From Aldehydirespirator sp965116195 (GTDB lineage Bacteria; Actinomycetota; Acidimicrobiia; Acidimicrobiales; Aldehydirespiratoraceae): 64,000 nt of DNA. Made by a program: the position numbers and the translations under genes. The notes beneath the pieces were generated by a model. It was not told the DNA's origin, made no database searches, and was given only the letters and a program-made list of their open reading frames with translations. The DNA lies in NCBI GenBank assembly GCA_965116195.1, contig OZ220491.1, positions 1,922,001 through 1,986,000 on the forward strand. The letters run 5' to 3'. Of the stretch, positions 1 to 7,833 are shown one piece after another. Every line of letters starts with the position of its first letter. Positions within the stretch are counted from its first letter, which is position 1.

Positions 1-1
1 C

Positions 2-142
2 GGGCAATCTACCGCGCCTGCAGGCACATACAAGACCATCACAGCCAGCGACCATGGCACTTGCGCTACCCGTACCAATGACACGGTCATTTGTTGGGGG
101 AGTAAGGTCATTGACTCGGCCGAGTTTGGGGACCCTTCATGA
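2..142 (+). CDS. RCC1-like repeat protein, C-terminal fragment
   Basis: Only the last 46 codons lie in the window; the gene enters from the left edge and stops with TGA at 140-142. The frame reads PAGTYKTITASDHGTCA, then RTNDTVICWGS. This is the spacing of one blade of an RCC1/BNR repeat (Gly-x-Tyr-x-x-Ile-x-Ala-x-x-x-H/G-x-C-A ... CWG), common in large secreted or surface beta-propeller proteins of actinobacteria. Substrate or partner cannot be told from one blade. The assignment to the repeat family is fairly secure; the role is unknown. Confidence 0.6.
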   Translation, partial: GQSTAPAGTYKTITASDHGTCATRTNDTVICWGSKVIDSAEFGDPS

Positions 143-181
143 GTCCACTAGACACACAGGTCATCAGAAGAGGTTGAGTTG

Positions 182-255
182 TGGAGGTGAGGGGATTTGA
201 ACCCCTGGCCTCCTCGATGCGACCGAGGCGCTCTAGCCAACTGAGCTACACCCCC
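182..255 (-). tRNA. tRNA-Ala (anticodon CGC)
   Basis: The minus strand folds as a 74-nt cloverleaf: acceptor GGGGGTG/CACCTCC, D stem GCTC/GAGC, anticodon stem CCTCG/CGAGG with loop GTCGCAT, T stem AGGGG/CCCCT with TTCAAAT loop, discriminator A. The loop gives anticodon CGC (Ala, codon GCG). The acceptor carries the G3:U70 wobble pair that identifies alanine tRNA. CCA is not encoded. Confidence 0.95.
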
Positions 256-364
256 GAGGGGTTGGTCAGTCTACTTGTTGGCGGTGCGATACAGACACGG
301 CTCGAACCTGGAGTTTTGGCGTGGCACATCCGTGTGGGTGACAGCACGACCGACCCCAGCATCA

Positions 365-1570
365 TCAAGATTGGCCGAAGTGGGCGAAAAGGGCATCCAG
401 CTGCTCACAGATGTAGCCCATGTGGTCGGCGTTGAGTCCGTGATGCACGGGCAGCGACAACGCCGTGTCCATCAGACGGTCACAGTTGGGCAAACCTGCT
501 GGCGGGGAACGGTGCTCAATCCCTGCGAACCCAGGCTGACGCAAGATGTTGCCCGACCACACCATGCGAGTTGACACGCCTCGGCTGGCCAGAAACTGCT
601 GCGCCTCAGAACGGTCAAACAATGCGTCCGGGTCAATGGCGAAGCAGAACCTCATCCAGGTCGTGTCGGTATCGGCGGTGGTACGGCCCGCTGTCACGCA
701 CTCCCTGGTTGCCATGAAATCGTCAAGGCGACGCCAGTTGGCCCGACGCTGGGCATTGAACCCAACAAGTTTGTCCAGTTGCACCAGCCCGTAGGCGGCA
801 CTGAGTTCGTTCGGCTCGAAGTTGTAGCCAACTGTGTCAAACACGAACATCAGGTCATAAGGAGTGCCGTCGGCCAAATCCGCAAACCGGTCATCACGAC
901 CTCGGCGCGAACCGAACAGGTAGGACTCACTACGCCGACCCCAGCGCCGCAACGACAGCGCCCTGTCATGCAACTCCGGGTCATCTATCCCCACCATTCC
1001 ACCCGTGCCTCCAGCGGTCATGGCATGAGAACGGGCAAAACTCGTGACGCTGATGTCGCTGCGTTCACCCGTGCGGCGGCCCCGCTGATAGCTGTCCAAC
1101 ACGTCACAGGAATCCTCAACCACCTTCAAGCCGTGAGCATCGGCCACCTCCCGCAGCACATCCCAGTCCGGACAGTTGCCGCACAAGTTGGGAACCAATA
1201 TCGCCTTGGTACGCGGCCCCACCGCATCAGCCACCGCCGTTACGTCAATCTGGTAGGTGTCGCTGGTCACGTCAACAAACACCGGAACCACCCCGGACTG
1301 CACCATCGGCGCTATGTCGGTAGAAAAGGTCAGAGGCGACGTGATGATCTCGTCACCGGGACTCAGATCCAACAGGTCAATGGCAATCCTCAAGGCCGAC
1401 GAGCCGGAGTTGACCATCACACCGAAACGCTTGGACAGCATTGCGGCAACACGCTCCTCCAACGCCAGCGTGGCCTCACCCAACTCGAGCTTGGGATTGT
1501 CACGCATGACCGCCACAACCGCGGCAATCTCACGCTCGTCATGCACCGCTCCCGCAGGCGGCAGCTTCAT
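365..1570 (-). CDS. DegT/DnrJ/EryC1-family PLP/PMP enzyme, probable sugar 3-dehydratase type
   Basis: This is a full-length (401 aa) fold-type I sugar enzyme acting on nucleotide-linked sugars in the cytoplasm. Family signatures are the N-terminal NSGSSALRIAIDLL (cofactor phosphate) and EDSCD (the Asp that contacts the cofactor). The usual Schiff-base lysine segment reads SFARSHAMTAGGTGG, so His182 stands where aminotransferases have Lys. That substitution is characteristic of RfbH/DdhC and ColD, which remove the C3 hydroxyl using PMP instead of transaminating. The gene lies near other surface-polysaccharide genes. The ATG start has GAGGAG about 6 nt upstream. A 52-bp tandem copy of the gene head lies directly upstream. 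The exact sugar is unknown. Confidence 0.85.
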   Translation of the reverse strand: MKLPPAGAVHDEREIAAVVAVMRDNPKLELGEATLALEERVAAMLSKRFGVMVNSGSSALRIAIDLLDLSPGDEIITSPLTFSTDIAPMVQSGVVPVFVDVTSDTYQIDVTAVADAVGPRTKAILVPNLCGNCPDWDVLREVADAHGLKVVEDSCDVLDSYQRGRRTGERSDISVTSFARSHAMTAGGTGGMVGIDDPELHDRALSLRRWGRRSESYLFGSRRGRDDRFADLADGTPYDLMFVFDTVGYNFEPNELSAAYGLVQLDKLVGFNAQRRANWRRLDDFMATRECVTAGRTTADTDTTWMRFCFAIDPDALFDRSEAQQFLASRGVSTRMVWSGNILRQPGFAGIEHRSPPAGLPNCDRLMDTALSLPVHHGLNADHMGYICEQLDALFAHFGQS

Positions 1571-1640
1571 TCTCTACTCCTCACTACCCGACCACCACCG
1601 CTCCCGCAGGCGGCAACCTCATACTGCACTCCTGGGTACG
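1541..1640 (-). repeat. 52-bp duplication of the DegT gene head with 12-codon upstream ORF
   Basis: The first ~9 codons of the DegT gene with its ribosome-binding site are repeated 52 bp upstream. The upper copy starts at ATG 1622 behind AGGAG and encodes MRLPPAGAVVVG before TAG at 1584. The real gene starts MKLPPAGAVHDE. The copy is either a leader peptide or debris of a tandem duplication. Confidence 0.75.
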
Positions 1641-1829
1641 CCACCAACTGTTTGACCCACAAGCCGCAGGCCTGACTTGGCACCTGCCTTGCGCCGGCTC
1701 ATCATCTACAGACACTCCCTTCTAGATACGCTTTCCGGTGACCCGCAAACCGATTTCACAGATGGCGGGTAAACATGTTCCTGCCGACGGCAACAGGGCG
1801 CTCATTCGGCACCTCGCCACCTGACTTCG

Positions 1830-1835
1830 TAGGCT
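1830..1835 (+). promoter_or_regulatory. -10 element TAGGCT, leaderless start of csaB-like gene
   Basis: TAGGCT matches TANNNT and ends 8 nt before the GTG start at 1844, too close to leave a ribosome-binding site. Confidence 0.5.
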
Positions 1836-1843
1836 AACCTGCT

Positions 1844-2926
1844 GTGACCCAGCGGATCGCTCTCGCCGGCTGGTACGGCTCCGACAACCTCGGCGACGAA
1901 CTGATCCTGCGGTCCTTGCTCGGTGGCCTGCAAGCCCGTGGCGCTCAACCTGTGGTCATCACCATCAACGCCACCCGAACGCAGCGAGACCACGAAGTCG
2001 AAACGGTGACACATTGCCGACCCAGCCAGTCTCGTGCCCTGCGGCGCGTACTGCGTGACGTGGACGGACTGGCCATAGCCGGCGGCGTGATCCAGTCCGA
2101 AACCTCGCCTTGGAACATTCCCTTTCACCTGTCGCGCCTGCGTGCCGCCGAGACCCGCATGCCCATGGCCGCTATGGGTATGGGGGTCGGACATGTTCAC
2201 GGCATGATCGGGCGCAGCATGAGCCGCAAGACGCTGAAGCGCCTGCGCCGCATCGTGGTGCGTGACACCGACTCGGCGCAGCGACTCACTGCCCTGGGAC
2301 TTCGAGATGTGGTTGTCGGTGCCGATCCGGTCATAGCGCTGGAGCCACCGCCGGTTGATCCTGACGACACGATGTGCGTGATACTGCGGCCCGCCAACCG
2401 TGGGGGACCTCGAACTGCCGCAGGCAAAGCCAAACGTGCCACACGTCAGCACGCGGCCCTTGACCGTGTGGCCCAGGCAATCGAGGCGGCTGCATCCACG
2501 ACCGGCCTCAGGCCCCGCTTTGTGGCTTTCCAGGCCAGTCGAGACGGCCCGCTCCACGAGGAGGTTGCCAAACGGCTGTCCACAGAAGTTGAGGTGGTGA
2601 CGCCGGATCTGCACACCGTGCTTGACGAGGTGGGACGCAGCCGTCTGGTGGTCACGATGCGCTACCACGGCGCGATCGCCGCCCTGTTGCACAACCGTGC
2701 CGCCGTGCTGCTCAACTACTCGCCAAAGATGGCTTCGCTCGGTAAGGAGGCGGGTGGCTGGGCTTCGCTGCAGGACATCGCCACGCTGAACGCGCACGCA
2801 CTCAGCAGTGCCGTTGCGCAGGCTGTGGATGCCCGCACCCGCGCAAGTGAGGCACTGGGGATTCTCAGAGGTCGTCTCGCAGCCAACGACGCAGCACTTG
2901 ACGAGTTGGCCGCAGTTGGTAACTGA
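1844..2926 (+). CDS. csaB: Polysaccharide pyruvyl transferase, CsaB-like
   Basis: The 360-aa protein begins with GWYGSDNLGDELI, the glycine-rich N-terminal signature of CsaB. It later has GADPVIALEPP, the MRYHGAIAALL stretch around the family's conserved His, and an NYSPKMASL segment. CsaB transfers pyruvate from PEP onto secondary cell-wall polymer, which then serves as ligand for SLH domains. An SLH surface protein is encoded at 52.9-56.2 kb in this window, which fits that role. A GTG start is supported by a close -10 element. The downstream membrane gene begins inside its last codons, indicating co-transcription. Confidence 0.85.
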   Translation: MTQRIALAGWYGSDNLGDELILRSLLGGLQARGAQPVVITINATRTQRDHEVETVTHCRPSQSRALRRVLRDVDGLAIAGGVIQSETSPWNIPFHLSRLRAAETRMPMAAMGMGVGHVHGMIGRSMSRKTLKRLRRIVVRDTDSAQRLTALGLRDVVVGADPVIALEPPPVDPDDTMCVILRPANRGGPRTAAGKAKRATRQHAALDRVAQAIEAAASTTGLRPRFVAFQASRDGPLHEEVAKRLSTEVEVVTPDLHTVLDEVGRSRLVVTMRYHGAIAALLHNRAAVLLNYSPKMASLGKEAGGWASLQDIATLNAHALSSAVAQAVDARTRASEALGILRGRLAANDAALDELAAVGN

Positions 2927-3881
2927 GTCCGCGCCCTCGGCGAAGGGCACCCCGGCCGGTCACAAACGGGTCGCGGCCGCAGTGCGCCTTGCCTATCTGG
3001 CGGCTCTCATTGGAGTGGTGGTATGGCTCGTCACAAGCCGCGGCGATGAGGCTCTGGAACTGCTTCGGCAGGCTCGACCCCTGGTTCTTTTGGCTGCACT
3101 GGTCGCAACCTTTGGCCTGCTGGTACTCACAGCACGCTTCTGGGTGCTGAGCCTGCGCATGCTGGGCCACCACGCGCCTCTGCAACAGGTCACATCCGTC
3201 ACCGCACGAGCCCTGCCCGCCCGCTACGTGCCTGCTGGGGTGACCTACCCGGCAGCACGGGTCGCCCTGCTGCGAGGCACCGGACTACCGCTGGCACCGC
3301 TCACGGTCACCGCCGTGTTGGAGATGGTGCTACGACCCGCCGTGGCGCTCACCTTCGGAACTGCGCTTCTGGCAGCGTCCGGCGCACTGACAGGAGGGCT
3401 GATCTGGGCGGGCGTCGTTCTGGCTGTGGCAACCGTGGCGGTCTCGCCTGCGCTGGGGGGCAGGCTGCTGGGCCACATTGCAGCCCGGCGAGGGGTGGAA
3501 CTCAACATCACCTGGGGGGGCTTGGCCAGACTTGCGGGCACTGAGGCCATCTACTGGGCCTGGGCCGCTGCGACTTTCCTGCTGTATCTGCGAGCCTTCC
3601 CATCCGCTGACAGCTTCGGAGTGCTCCACATCGCGGGAGCGTTCATGGTGGCGTGGGCGCTGGGGTTCCTGGCGGTCTTCGCTCCACAGGGCATAGGCGT
3701 GGCCGAACTCAGTCTCGTCGGCTTGCTGGCTGTTGATGCCAGCGAAAACACCAGCCTGTCACTGGCGTTTGTGATAGGCGGCTATCGGCTGGCGCAGTTG
3801 ACACGCGACGCAATTGCAGCTGCCACCGCGGAGTTCATCGCCAAGCGTAAAGACCGTCGAATATCTGCTCAGACGGGCTGA
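2916..3881 (+). CDS. Flippase-like integral membrane protein (UPF0104/LPG-synthase TM family)
   Basis: A roughly 320-aa hydrophobic protein with about eight predicted membrane segments, for example IGVVVWLV, LVLLAALVATFGLLVL and a FAPQGIGVAELSLVG motif near the C-terminus typical of this family. Such proteins are lysylphosphatidylglycerol-synthase-like membrane domains found beside polysaccharide and lipid genes, and are presumed lipid or polymer translocators. TTG at 2916, overlapping the end of csaB by 11 nt, is the best start; GTG near 2982 is an alternative. The 3' end lies in the first of three 80-bp repeats shared with the convergent wecB gene. Confidence 0.7.
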   Translation: MVTESAPSAKGTPAGHKRVAAAVRLAYLAALIGVVVWLVTSRGDEALELLRQARPLVLLAALVATFGLLVLTARFWVLSLRMLGHHAPLQQVTSVTARALPARYVPAGVTYPAARVALLRGTGLPLAPLTVTAVLEMVLRPAVALTFGTALLAASGALTGGLIWAGVVLAVATVAVSPALGGRLLGHIAARRGVELNITWGGLARLAGTEAIYWAWAAATFLLYLRAFPSADSFGVLHIAGAFMVAWALGFLAVFAPQGIGVAELSLVGLLAVDASENTSLSLAFVIGGYRLAQLTRDAIAAATAEFIAKRKDRRISAQTG

Positions 3882-4055
3882 TCTGCGGCACGCTTACAAC
3901 TGCCACCACGGAGCTCATCGCCAAGCATAGAGTCCGTCGAATATCTGCTCAGACGGGCTGATCTGCGACAGGCTTGCAACTACCACCACGGAGTTCATCG
4001 CCAAGCGTAGAGCTCGTCAAGAATCTGCTCAGACGGGCTGATCTGCGGCAGGCTG
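3816..4055. repeat. Three 80-bp tandem copies of a shared 3' end of two convergent genes
   Basis: Each copy contains, on the plus strand, the flippase tail ending in SAQTG-stop and, on the minus strand, the WecB tail ending in LYAWR-stop. Stops of the minus-strand tail fall at 3835, 3915 and 3995, exactly 80 bp apart. The flippase uses copy 1 and wecB uses copy 3; copy 2 serves neither. Confidence 0.9.
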
Positions 4056-5329
4056 GGAGGTCGCCGGTATCGCTGAGGATCCCGCAGAAATTCCGCCACG
4101 ACCTCACTGTCATAGCCGCTGAGAACGATGTTCTCACCAAGACCATCGGGCCGACCGGTGCGGCCACACCAGAGCAAGGTCGGCACGCCCAGTGCAGCGC
4201 ATTCTTCCTGGATGGAGCCACCGTCTGTGATGATGAAAGGAGCCGCAGCCAGCATGTTGATGAAGTCGCCGCGCGGCATCAGCGGCACCAGTTCAACTCC
4301 TGCTGCCTGCAACCGGCGCTGCGACTCACCCCTGAGGGCACGCTCGGTCGGCCCGTGCAACACCCACCGAACCGGCATCTCGGCTGCCAGCGCCTCAACC
4401 GTTTCCACCAGCGCCTGCCGCCGTGACCGCCGGTGCAGGTTCTCCACACGATGCAAGGTGATGAGCGCCGGTGCCGGATCAGGCTCTGTGACTTCACGAG
4501 ACTCATCCCGGCCTTCAGGTTGACCTTCCGCTGCCACAACATCCGCTTCAACATCGCCTGTCATTGAGTCGCGCGCGTCACCTGTCTTCGATTCAACATC
4601 GCCCGTCATTGACTCAATATCGCCTGGCATGGAGTCACCTGGCATCGACTCAAGGGCATCGCCTGTCATCGATTCAACATTGCCCGCCATTGACTCAATA
4701 TCGCCTGGAATCGACGCACCTGGCATTGACATTGACTCAAGGGCATCGCCTGGCATCGATTCAATAACGTCAGTCATGGTTTCGAGCACGGTGTTGTGCT
4801 CTTGTTCAACGATCTTGGCCCGGAGCCGCGCCTTTCGCAGGTTGGCAGCAGCCTCGGGGCCTGGAGCAAAAAGCACATCAGCGAGTCGTGGCACAACTAT
4901 CCGCATCAACTCCTCGGGAAAAGGATGGAAAATGCGTTGTGTCCGCAGGCCCGACTCCACATGGGCCACTGACAGGCCGGCCCGCTTGGCCATCAGCGTG
5001 CTCAACAGTGTGGTCGGCGTGTCACCATGCACCACGCAAACACCACCGTGGCCTCCAAACACCTCGTCACGAAGTCTGGACCGTGAGAACAGAAACCGCG
5101 ACAGACCCAACGCCCACCACAGGGCCTGCGGAATCGACTCAACGTCCCGAGTGCCTCCCATTCGGTAGTCGGGATCACGCAGACCGAACTCACGGCGGTA
5201 GGACTCGGCCAGTTGTGCGTGCTGGCCTGAGTCGATCAGCCTGTATTCAACCCCCGAGGCGTCCATCAGACGCAGCAGAGGCACCATTTTGATGTACTGC
5301 GCCTTGGTCCCGATGAAAATCTGGATCAC
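3995..5329 (-). CDS. wecB: UDP-N-acetylglucosamine 2-epimerase family protein with repeat insertion
   Basis: The N-terminal lobe (GTKAQYIKMVPLL, VHGDTPTTLL, HVESGLRT, FPEELMR) and C-terminal lobe (ITLHRVEN, HGPTE, ITDGGSIQEECAALGVP) are those of WecB/MnaA, which interconverts UDP-GlcNAc and UDP-ManNAc for surface glycans. Between the lobes, at about residues 180-278, sits an acidic low-complexity insert of repeated ESMTGD/ESMPGD units that normal epimerases (about 350-370 aa) lack. It falls in the hinge region, so folding may be tolerated. The start ATG overlaps the stop of the GT2 gene (ATGA). The 3' end is part of the 80-bp tail repeat. Confidence 0.85.
   Translation of the reverse strand: MIQIFIGTKAQYIKMVPLLRLMDASGVEYRLIDSGQHAQLAESYRREFGLRDPDYRMGGTRDVESIPQALWWALGLSRFLFSRSRLRDEVFGGHGGVCVVHGDTPTTLLSTLMAKRAGLSVAHVESGLRTQRIFHPFPEELMRIVVPRLADVLFAPGPEAAANLRKARLRAKIVEQEHNTVLETMTDVIESMPGDALESMSMPGASIPGDIESMAGNVESMTGDALESMPGDSMPGDIESMTGDVESKTGDARDSMTGDVEADVVAAEGQPEGRDESREVTEPDPAPALITLHRVENLHRRSRRQALVETVEALAAEMPVRWVLHGPTERALRGESQRRLQAAGVELVPLMPRGDFINMLAAAPFIITDGGSIQEECAALGVPTLLWCGRTGRPDGLGENIVLSGYDSEVVAEFLRDPQRYRRPPSLPQISPSEQILDELYAWR
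4490..4790 (-). repeat. In-frame coding repeat in wecB
   Basis: Imperfect copies of a short unit encoding (E/D)SM(T/P)GD separate the two epimerase lobes. The reading frame is kept throughout. Confidence 0.85.
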
Positions 5330-6624
5330 TGTCTTGTCTCAATCATCGAACCTGCGTCGGCTGTCAACAATGCCTCAACCCTCGGCGCTGCCGCAGTTGT
5401 CGGCCCAGTCACACTCTCCGGCTCTGTCTCGGCTGTCGACAATGCCTCAACTCTCGGCACTGTCTCAACTCTCGCGACTGTCTCAGTCTCCGGCTCCGTC
5501 ACCGTCTTCAGGCTTGCCTCAACCCTTGGCGAGGTCTCAGTTGTTGGCTCCGTCATAGTCATCGGTGCTTCAACGTTGTCATGTCTAGCCATTGCCCGAA
5601 CAGATGCTCTCGGCTCTGTCATGGTCGTCGGGGCCTTGACATGGTGTTGGCGTGCCGGGGTTTGGACTTCGGTTATGTCGGCCGGCAGTACTCGCCGGAG
5701 CGGACGTGACACCTGCACCACCAAGTCAGCCAGCAAACCCAAAACCACCAAACCCACCGTCACCAGACCCAGCAAAAGGGTGTTACTCGCCACTCGCAAC
5801 CCCTTGTCAAGCAGGTCGAAACCAAGTTTGGCTGCAAAGGCCACTCCAAAGACACAAGCAAGGGGCACAAACACCCGCAACGGGTCATACGAGAACATCA
5901 TCCTGATGACCTGCAGCACATAACGGCGGGTGTCAGCCCACCAGCGGAACTTCGATTCTCCGGCTCTGGACTCATATGCGATCGGCACGTACTTCACGCA
6001 ATAGCCGTTCATCAAGAACGCCAAAGTGATGGTGGTCACACAAGAGAACCCATCGGGGAGACGATCAATGAACTGCAAGGCCGGCGCGCGCCGCATGGCC
6101 CGAAAGCCGGAGTTGAGATCGGGTATCGAAGTGCGCGTCAGATACGACGCCAGCCGTCGCACCATCCACTTCATCGGTACCCGCAGCGCCCTCAGAGTAC
6201 CTCTTTCACTCCTGCGGGCACCGACAACTTGATCGGCATCACCGAGCGCATCCACCAGCGCCGGTATCTCGTGGTTGGGATAGGTCATGTCCGCGTCCGT
6301 CCACACAACAACACGACCCCTTGCGGCCAGCGTGCCGATACGCCGGGCCGATCCGACCCCCTGATTTCGAGCCGAGGTGAGCAACCGCACACCCTCATGG
6401 CCCAGAGCCACCTCACCCGAGCCGTCAGAAGAGCCGTCGTCCACCACAAGCAACTCCCAGCGATACGGCGAGGCCTGCAACGCCGACACGATCCGGCTGA
6501 TCTCGTGGCTCAGATGGCCTGCCTCGTTATACACAGGAAGCACCACGCTGATGTCAATGTCTTCAGCGTCATCTGTCGGCGAGCCGCGTCCCGAAACTTG
6601 GGAGTGCTGGGAGTTGTTCTCCAT
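5326..6624 (-). CDS. Family 2 glycosyltransferase with two C-terminal TM segments and a repeat tail
   Basis: A GT-A domain (SVVLPVYNEAGHL, VVDDGSSDGSG, WTDADMTYP, LNSGFRAMRR) resembles dolichyl/undecaprenyl-phosphate sugar transferases that charge a lipid carrier at the inner membrane face. Two hydrophobic segments follow (VFVPLACVFGVAFAAKLGF and LLLGLVTVGLVVLGLLADLV). The last ~100 residues are Thr/Glu-rich repeats (PRVEAL, TETE, TMTEP), not part of the family. ATG 6624 is preferred over GTG 6630 because TAGGCT ends 7 nt before it. Its stop overlaps the wecB start, so the two are translationally coupled. Confidence 0.85.
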   Translation of the reverse strand: MENNSQHSQVSGRGSPTDDAEDIDISVVLPVYNEAGHLSHEISRIVSALQASPYRWELLVVDDGSSDGSGEVALGHEGVRLLTSARNQGVGSARRIGTLAARGRVVVWTDADMTYPNHEIPALVDALGDADQVVGARRSERGTLRALRVPMKWMVRRLASYLTRTSIPDLNSGFRAMRRAPALQFIDRLPDGFSCVTTITLAFLMNGYCVKYVPIAYESRAGESKFRWWADTRRYVLQVIRMMFSYDPLRVFVPLACVFGVAFAAKLGFDLLDKGLRVASNTLLLGLVTVGLVVLGLLADLVVQVSRPLRRVLPADITEVQTPARQHHVKAPTTMTEPRASVRAMARHDNVEAPMTMTEPTTETSPRVEASLKTVTEPETETVARVETVPRVEALSTAETEPESVTGPTTAAAPRVEALLTADAGSMIETRQ

Positions 6625-6631
6625 TGGCACA

Positions 6632-6637
6632 AGCCTA
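6632..6637 (-). promoter_or_regulatory. -10 element TAGGCT for the GT2 gene
   Basis: TAGGCT lies 7 nt before ATG 6624 on the minus strand, suggesting a leaderless transcript. Confidence 0.45.
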
Positions 6638-6639
6638 CG

Positions 6640-6696
6640 TCAACCGTGTTGCGGCCTAAGTGACCCCATGTTCACGAGTGTTCCAGGGAGGGTCAA
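6640..6696 (-). other. 18-codon linker ORF between the small membrane gene and GT2
   Basis: TTG at 6696 overlaps the stop of the membrane-protein gene (TTGA). The ORF ends RPQHG-stop, again TTGA, much as the upstream gene ends AANG-stop. It may be a product of chained tail duplication. Confidence 0.4.
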
Positions 6697-7193
6697 CCGT
6701 TGGCGGCGCGCCTAACCGGCACAGTCTCTTCATCAGCATCCAAAGATGAAGGCGGGTGCAACACACTGACGTTCGAGTGCTTGACCCCGGGCGAATTTCG
6801 TCTCAGCACAGTTGCCCAAGCGAGCAACAACAGCGCCAGATCAGCCAGCACATGCACAATCAAAGCGGCCATTCCAACGGCGGGCACGGCCAGCAGCGAG
6901 GCAACCGCCACGACCACGACAACCGTCCACACGCTACGACGGCGATCCCTTGCCGCTTGAGCGCTTAGAGGCACAACAGACCTCTGTCGTGTCGTTGCCT
7001 GCAAAGTGCCGACAGGACGAGGCCAACCGCGAGGTTTGACACTGCCGGGGCGGGCCAGTGCTCCCAACGCACGACTGAAGGCCTTCATGCTGTCCGGCAG
7101 CAACGGCGGCGAGCGTCTCTCCCTGAGCCAAAACCCGAAATAGACCAGCCAAGTACCCGCCAACCCGGCCACCACCATCAAAGTTATTGACAT
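6693..7193 (-). CDS. Small membrane protein of unknown function downstream of moaC
   Basis: The 166-aa product has an N-terminal hydrophobic segment (ITLMVVAGLAGTWLVYFGFW), a basic central stretch and two closely spaced hydrophobic segments around residues 90-130 (VWTVVVVVAVASLLAVPAVG, LIVHVLADLALLLLAW), so it is probably a three-TM inner-membrane protein. No family was recognised. Its ATG shares one base with the moaC stop (TGATG), indicating coupling to the Moco operon, but such placement is also common for cell-envelope proteins, so no function is inferred. Confidence 0.65.
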   Translation of the reverse strand: MSITLMVVAGLAGTWLVYFGFWLRERRSPPLLPDSMKAFSRALGALARPGSVKPRGWPRPVGTLQATTRQRSVVPLSAQAARDRRRSVWTVVVVVAVASLLAVPAVGMAALIVHVLADLALLLLAWATVLRRNSPGVKHSNVSVLHPPSSLDADEETVPVRRAANG

Positions 7194-7831
7194 CAGGTTC
7201 CGGCCGCCACGCTGGTCATCTCCTGGTCTGCCACATCTTGATTTGCGGGATCGCGAGTCGCCGCGCTCTCGGTTGCAGGATCGTGGATCGCCACGCTCTG
7301 GGTTGCAGGAGCGTGGGTTGCCGCGCTCTGGACTGCAGGATCGTGGGTCGCCAAGTCGTGGGCTGCCGCTCGACGATAGGTGCCGGAGCGCCCTCCGCTC
7401 TTTTCCCAGAGTGCTATGTCGCCGATGGTCATGGAACGGTCAAGCGCCTTGCACATGTCATATATGGTCAATGCTGCGACGCTCACCGCGGTCAGCGCCT
7501 CCATCTCCACACCGGTGCGCTCCACGGTCTCGACACTCGCCTCAATGCCCACCGAATCCTCGCCGATCTCAAAGTTGACCTGCACCGAACTGATCATCAG
7601 ACCGTGACAAAGCGGAACAAGTTCAGACGTGCGTTTCGCAGCCTGGATACCCGCGACCCGAGCCACCGCCAACACATCACCCTTGCCCACGGCACCACGC
7701 TGTACAGCTCGGGCCACCTCAGCCGACATGAGGACACGGCCTCGGGCCAGGGCGCGACGACGCGAGGGCTCCTTGGAGCCGACATCCACCATGCGTGCGC
7801 GACCCTGCTCATCAAGGTGCGTGAAGCCCAA
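7193..7831 (-). CDS. moaC: Cyclic pyranopterin monophosphate synthase MoaC with repeat tail
   Basis: MoaC converts the MoaA product to cyclic pyranopterin monophosphate in molybdenum cofactor synthesis. The conserved core is complete: FTHLDEQGRARMVDVG, LVPLCHGLMISSV, ALTAVSVAALTIYDMCKA and the final KSGGRSGTYRR. About 50 further residues form His/Asp/Ala repeats (HDPATQSAAT and variants) absent from the family. TTG 7831, two nucleotides after the moaA stop, places the start just before the conserved core. A GTG at 7906 would add 25 unconserved residues inside moaA and is less likely. Confidence 0.9.
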   Translation of the reverse strand: MGFTHLDEQGRARMVDVGSKEPSRRRALARGRVLMSAEVARAVQRGAVGKGDVLAVARVAGIQAAKRTSELVPLCHGLMISSVQVNFEIGEDSVGIEASVETVERTGVEMEALTAVSVAALTIYDMCKALDRSMTIGDIALWEKSGGRSGTYRRAAAHDLATHDPAVQSAATHAPATQSVAIHDPATESAATRDPANQDVADQEMTSVAAGT

Positions 7832-7833
7832 GC

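Noticed and set aside
1802..2950. Minus-strand ORF opposite csaB
   Set aside because: Antisense to a gene with clear CsaB motifs.
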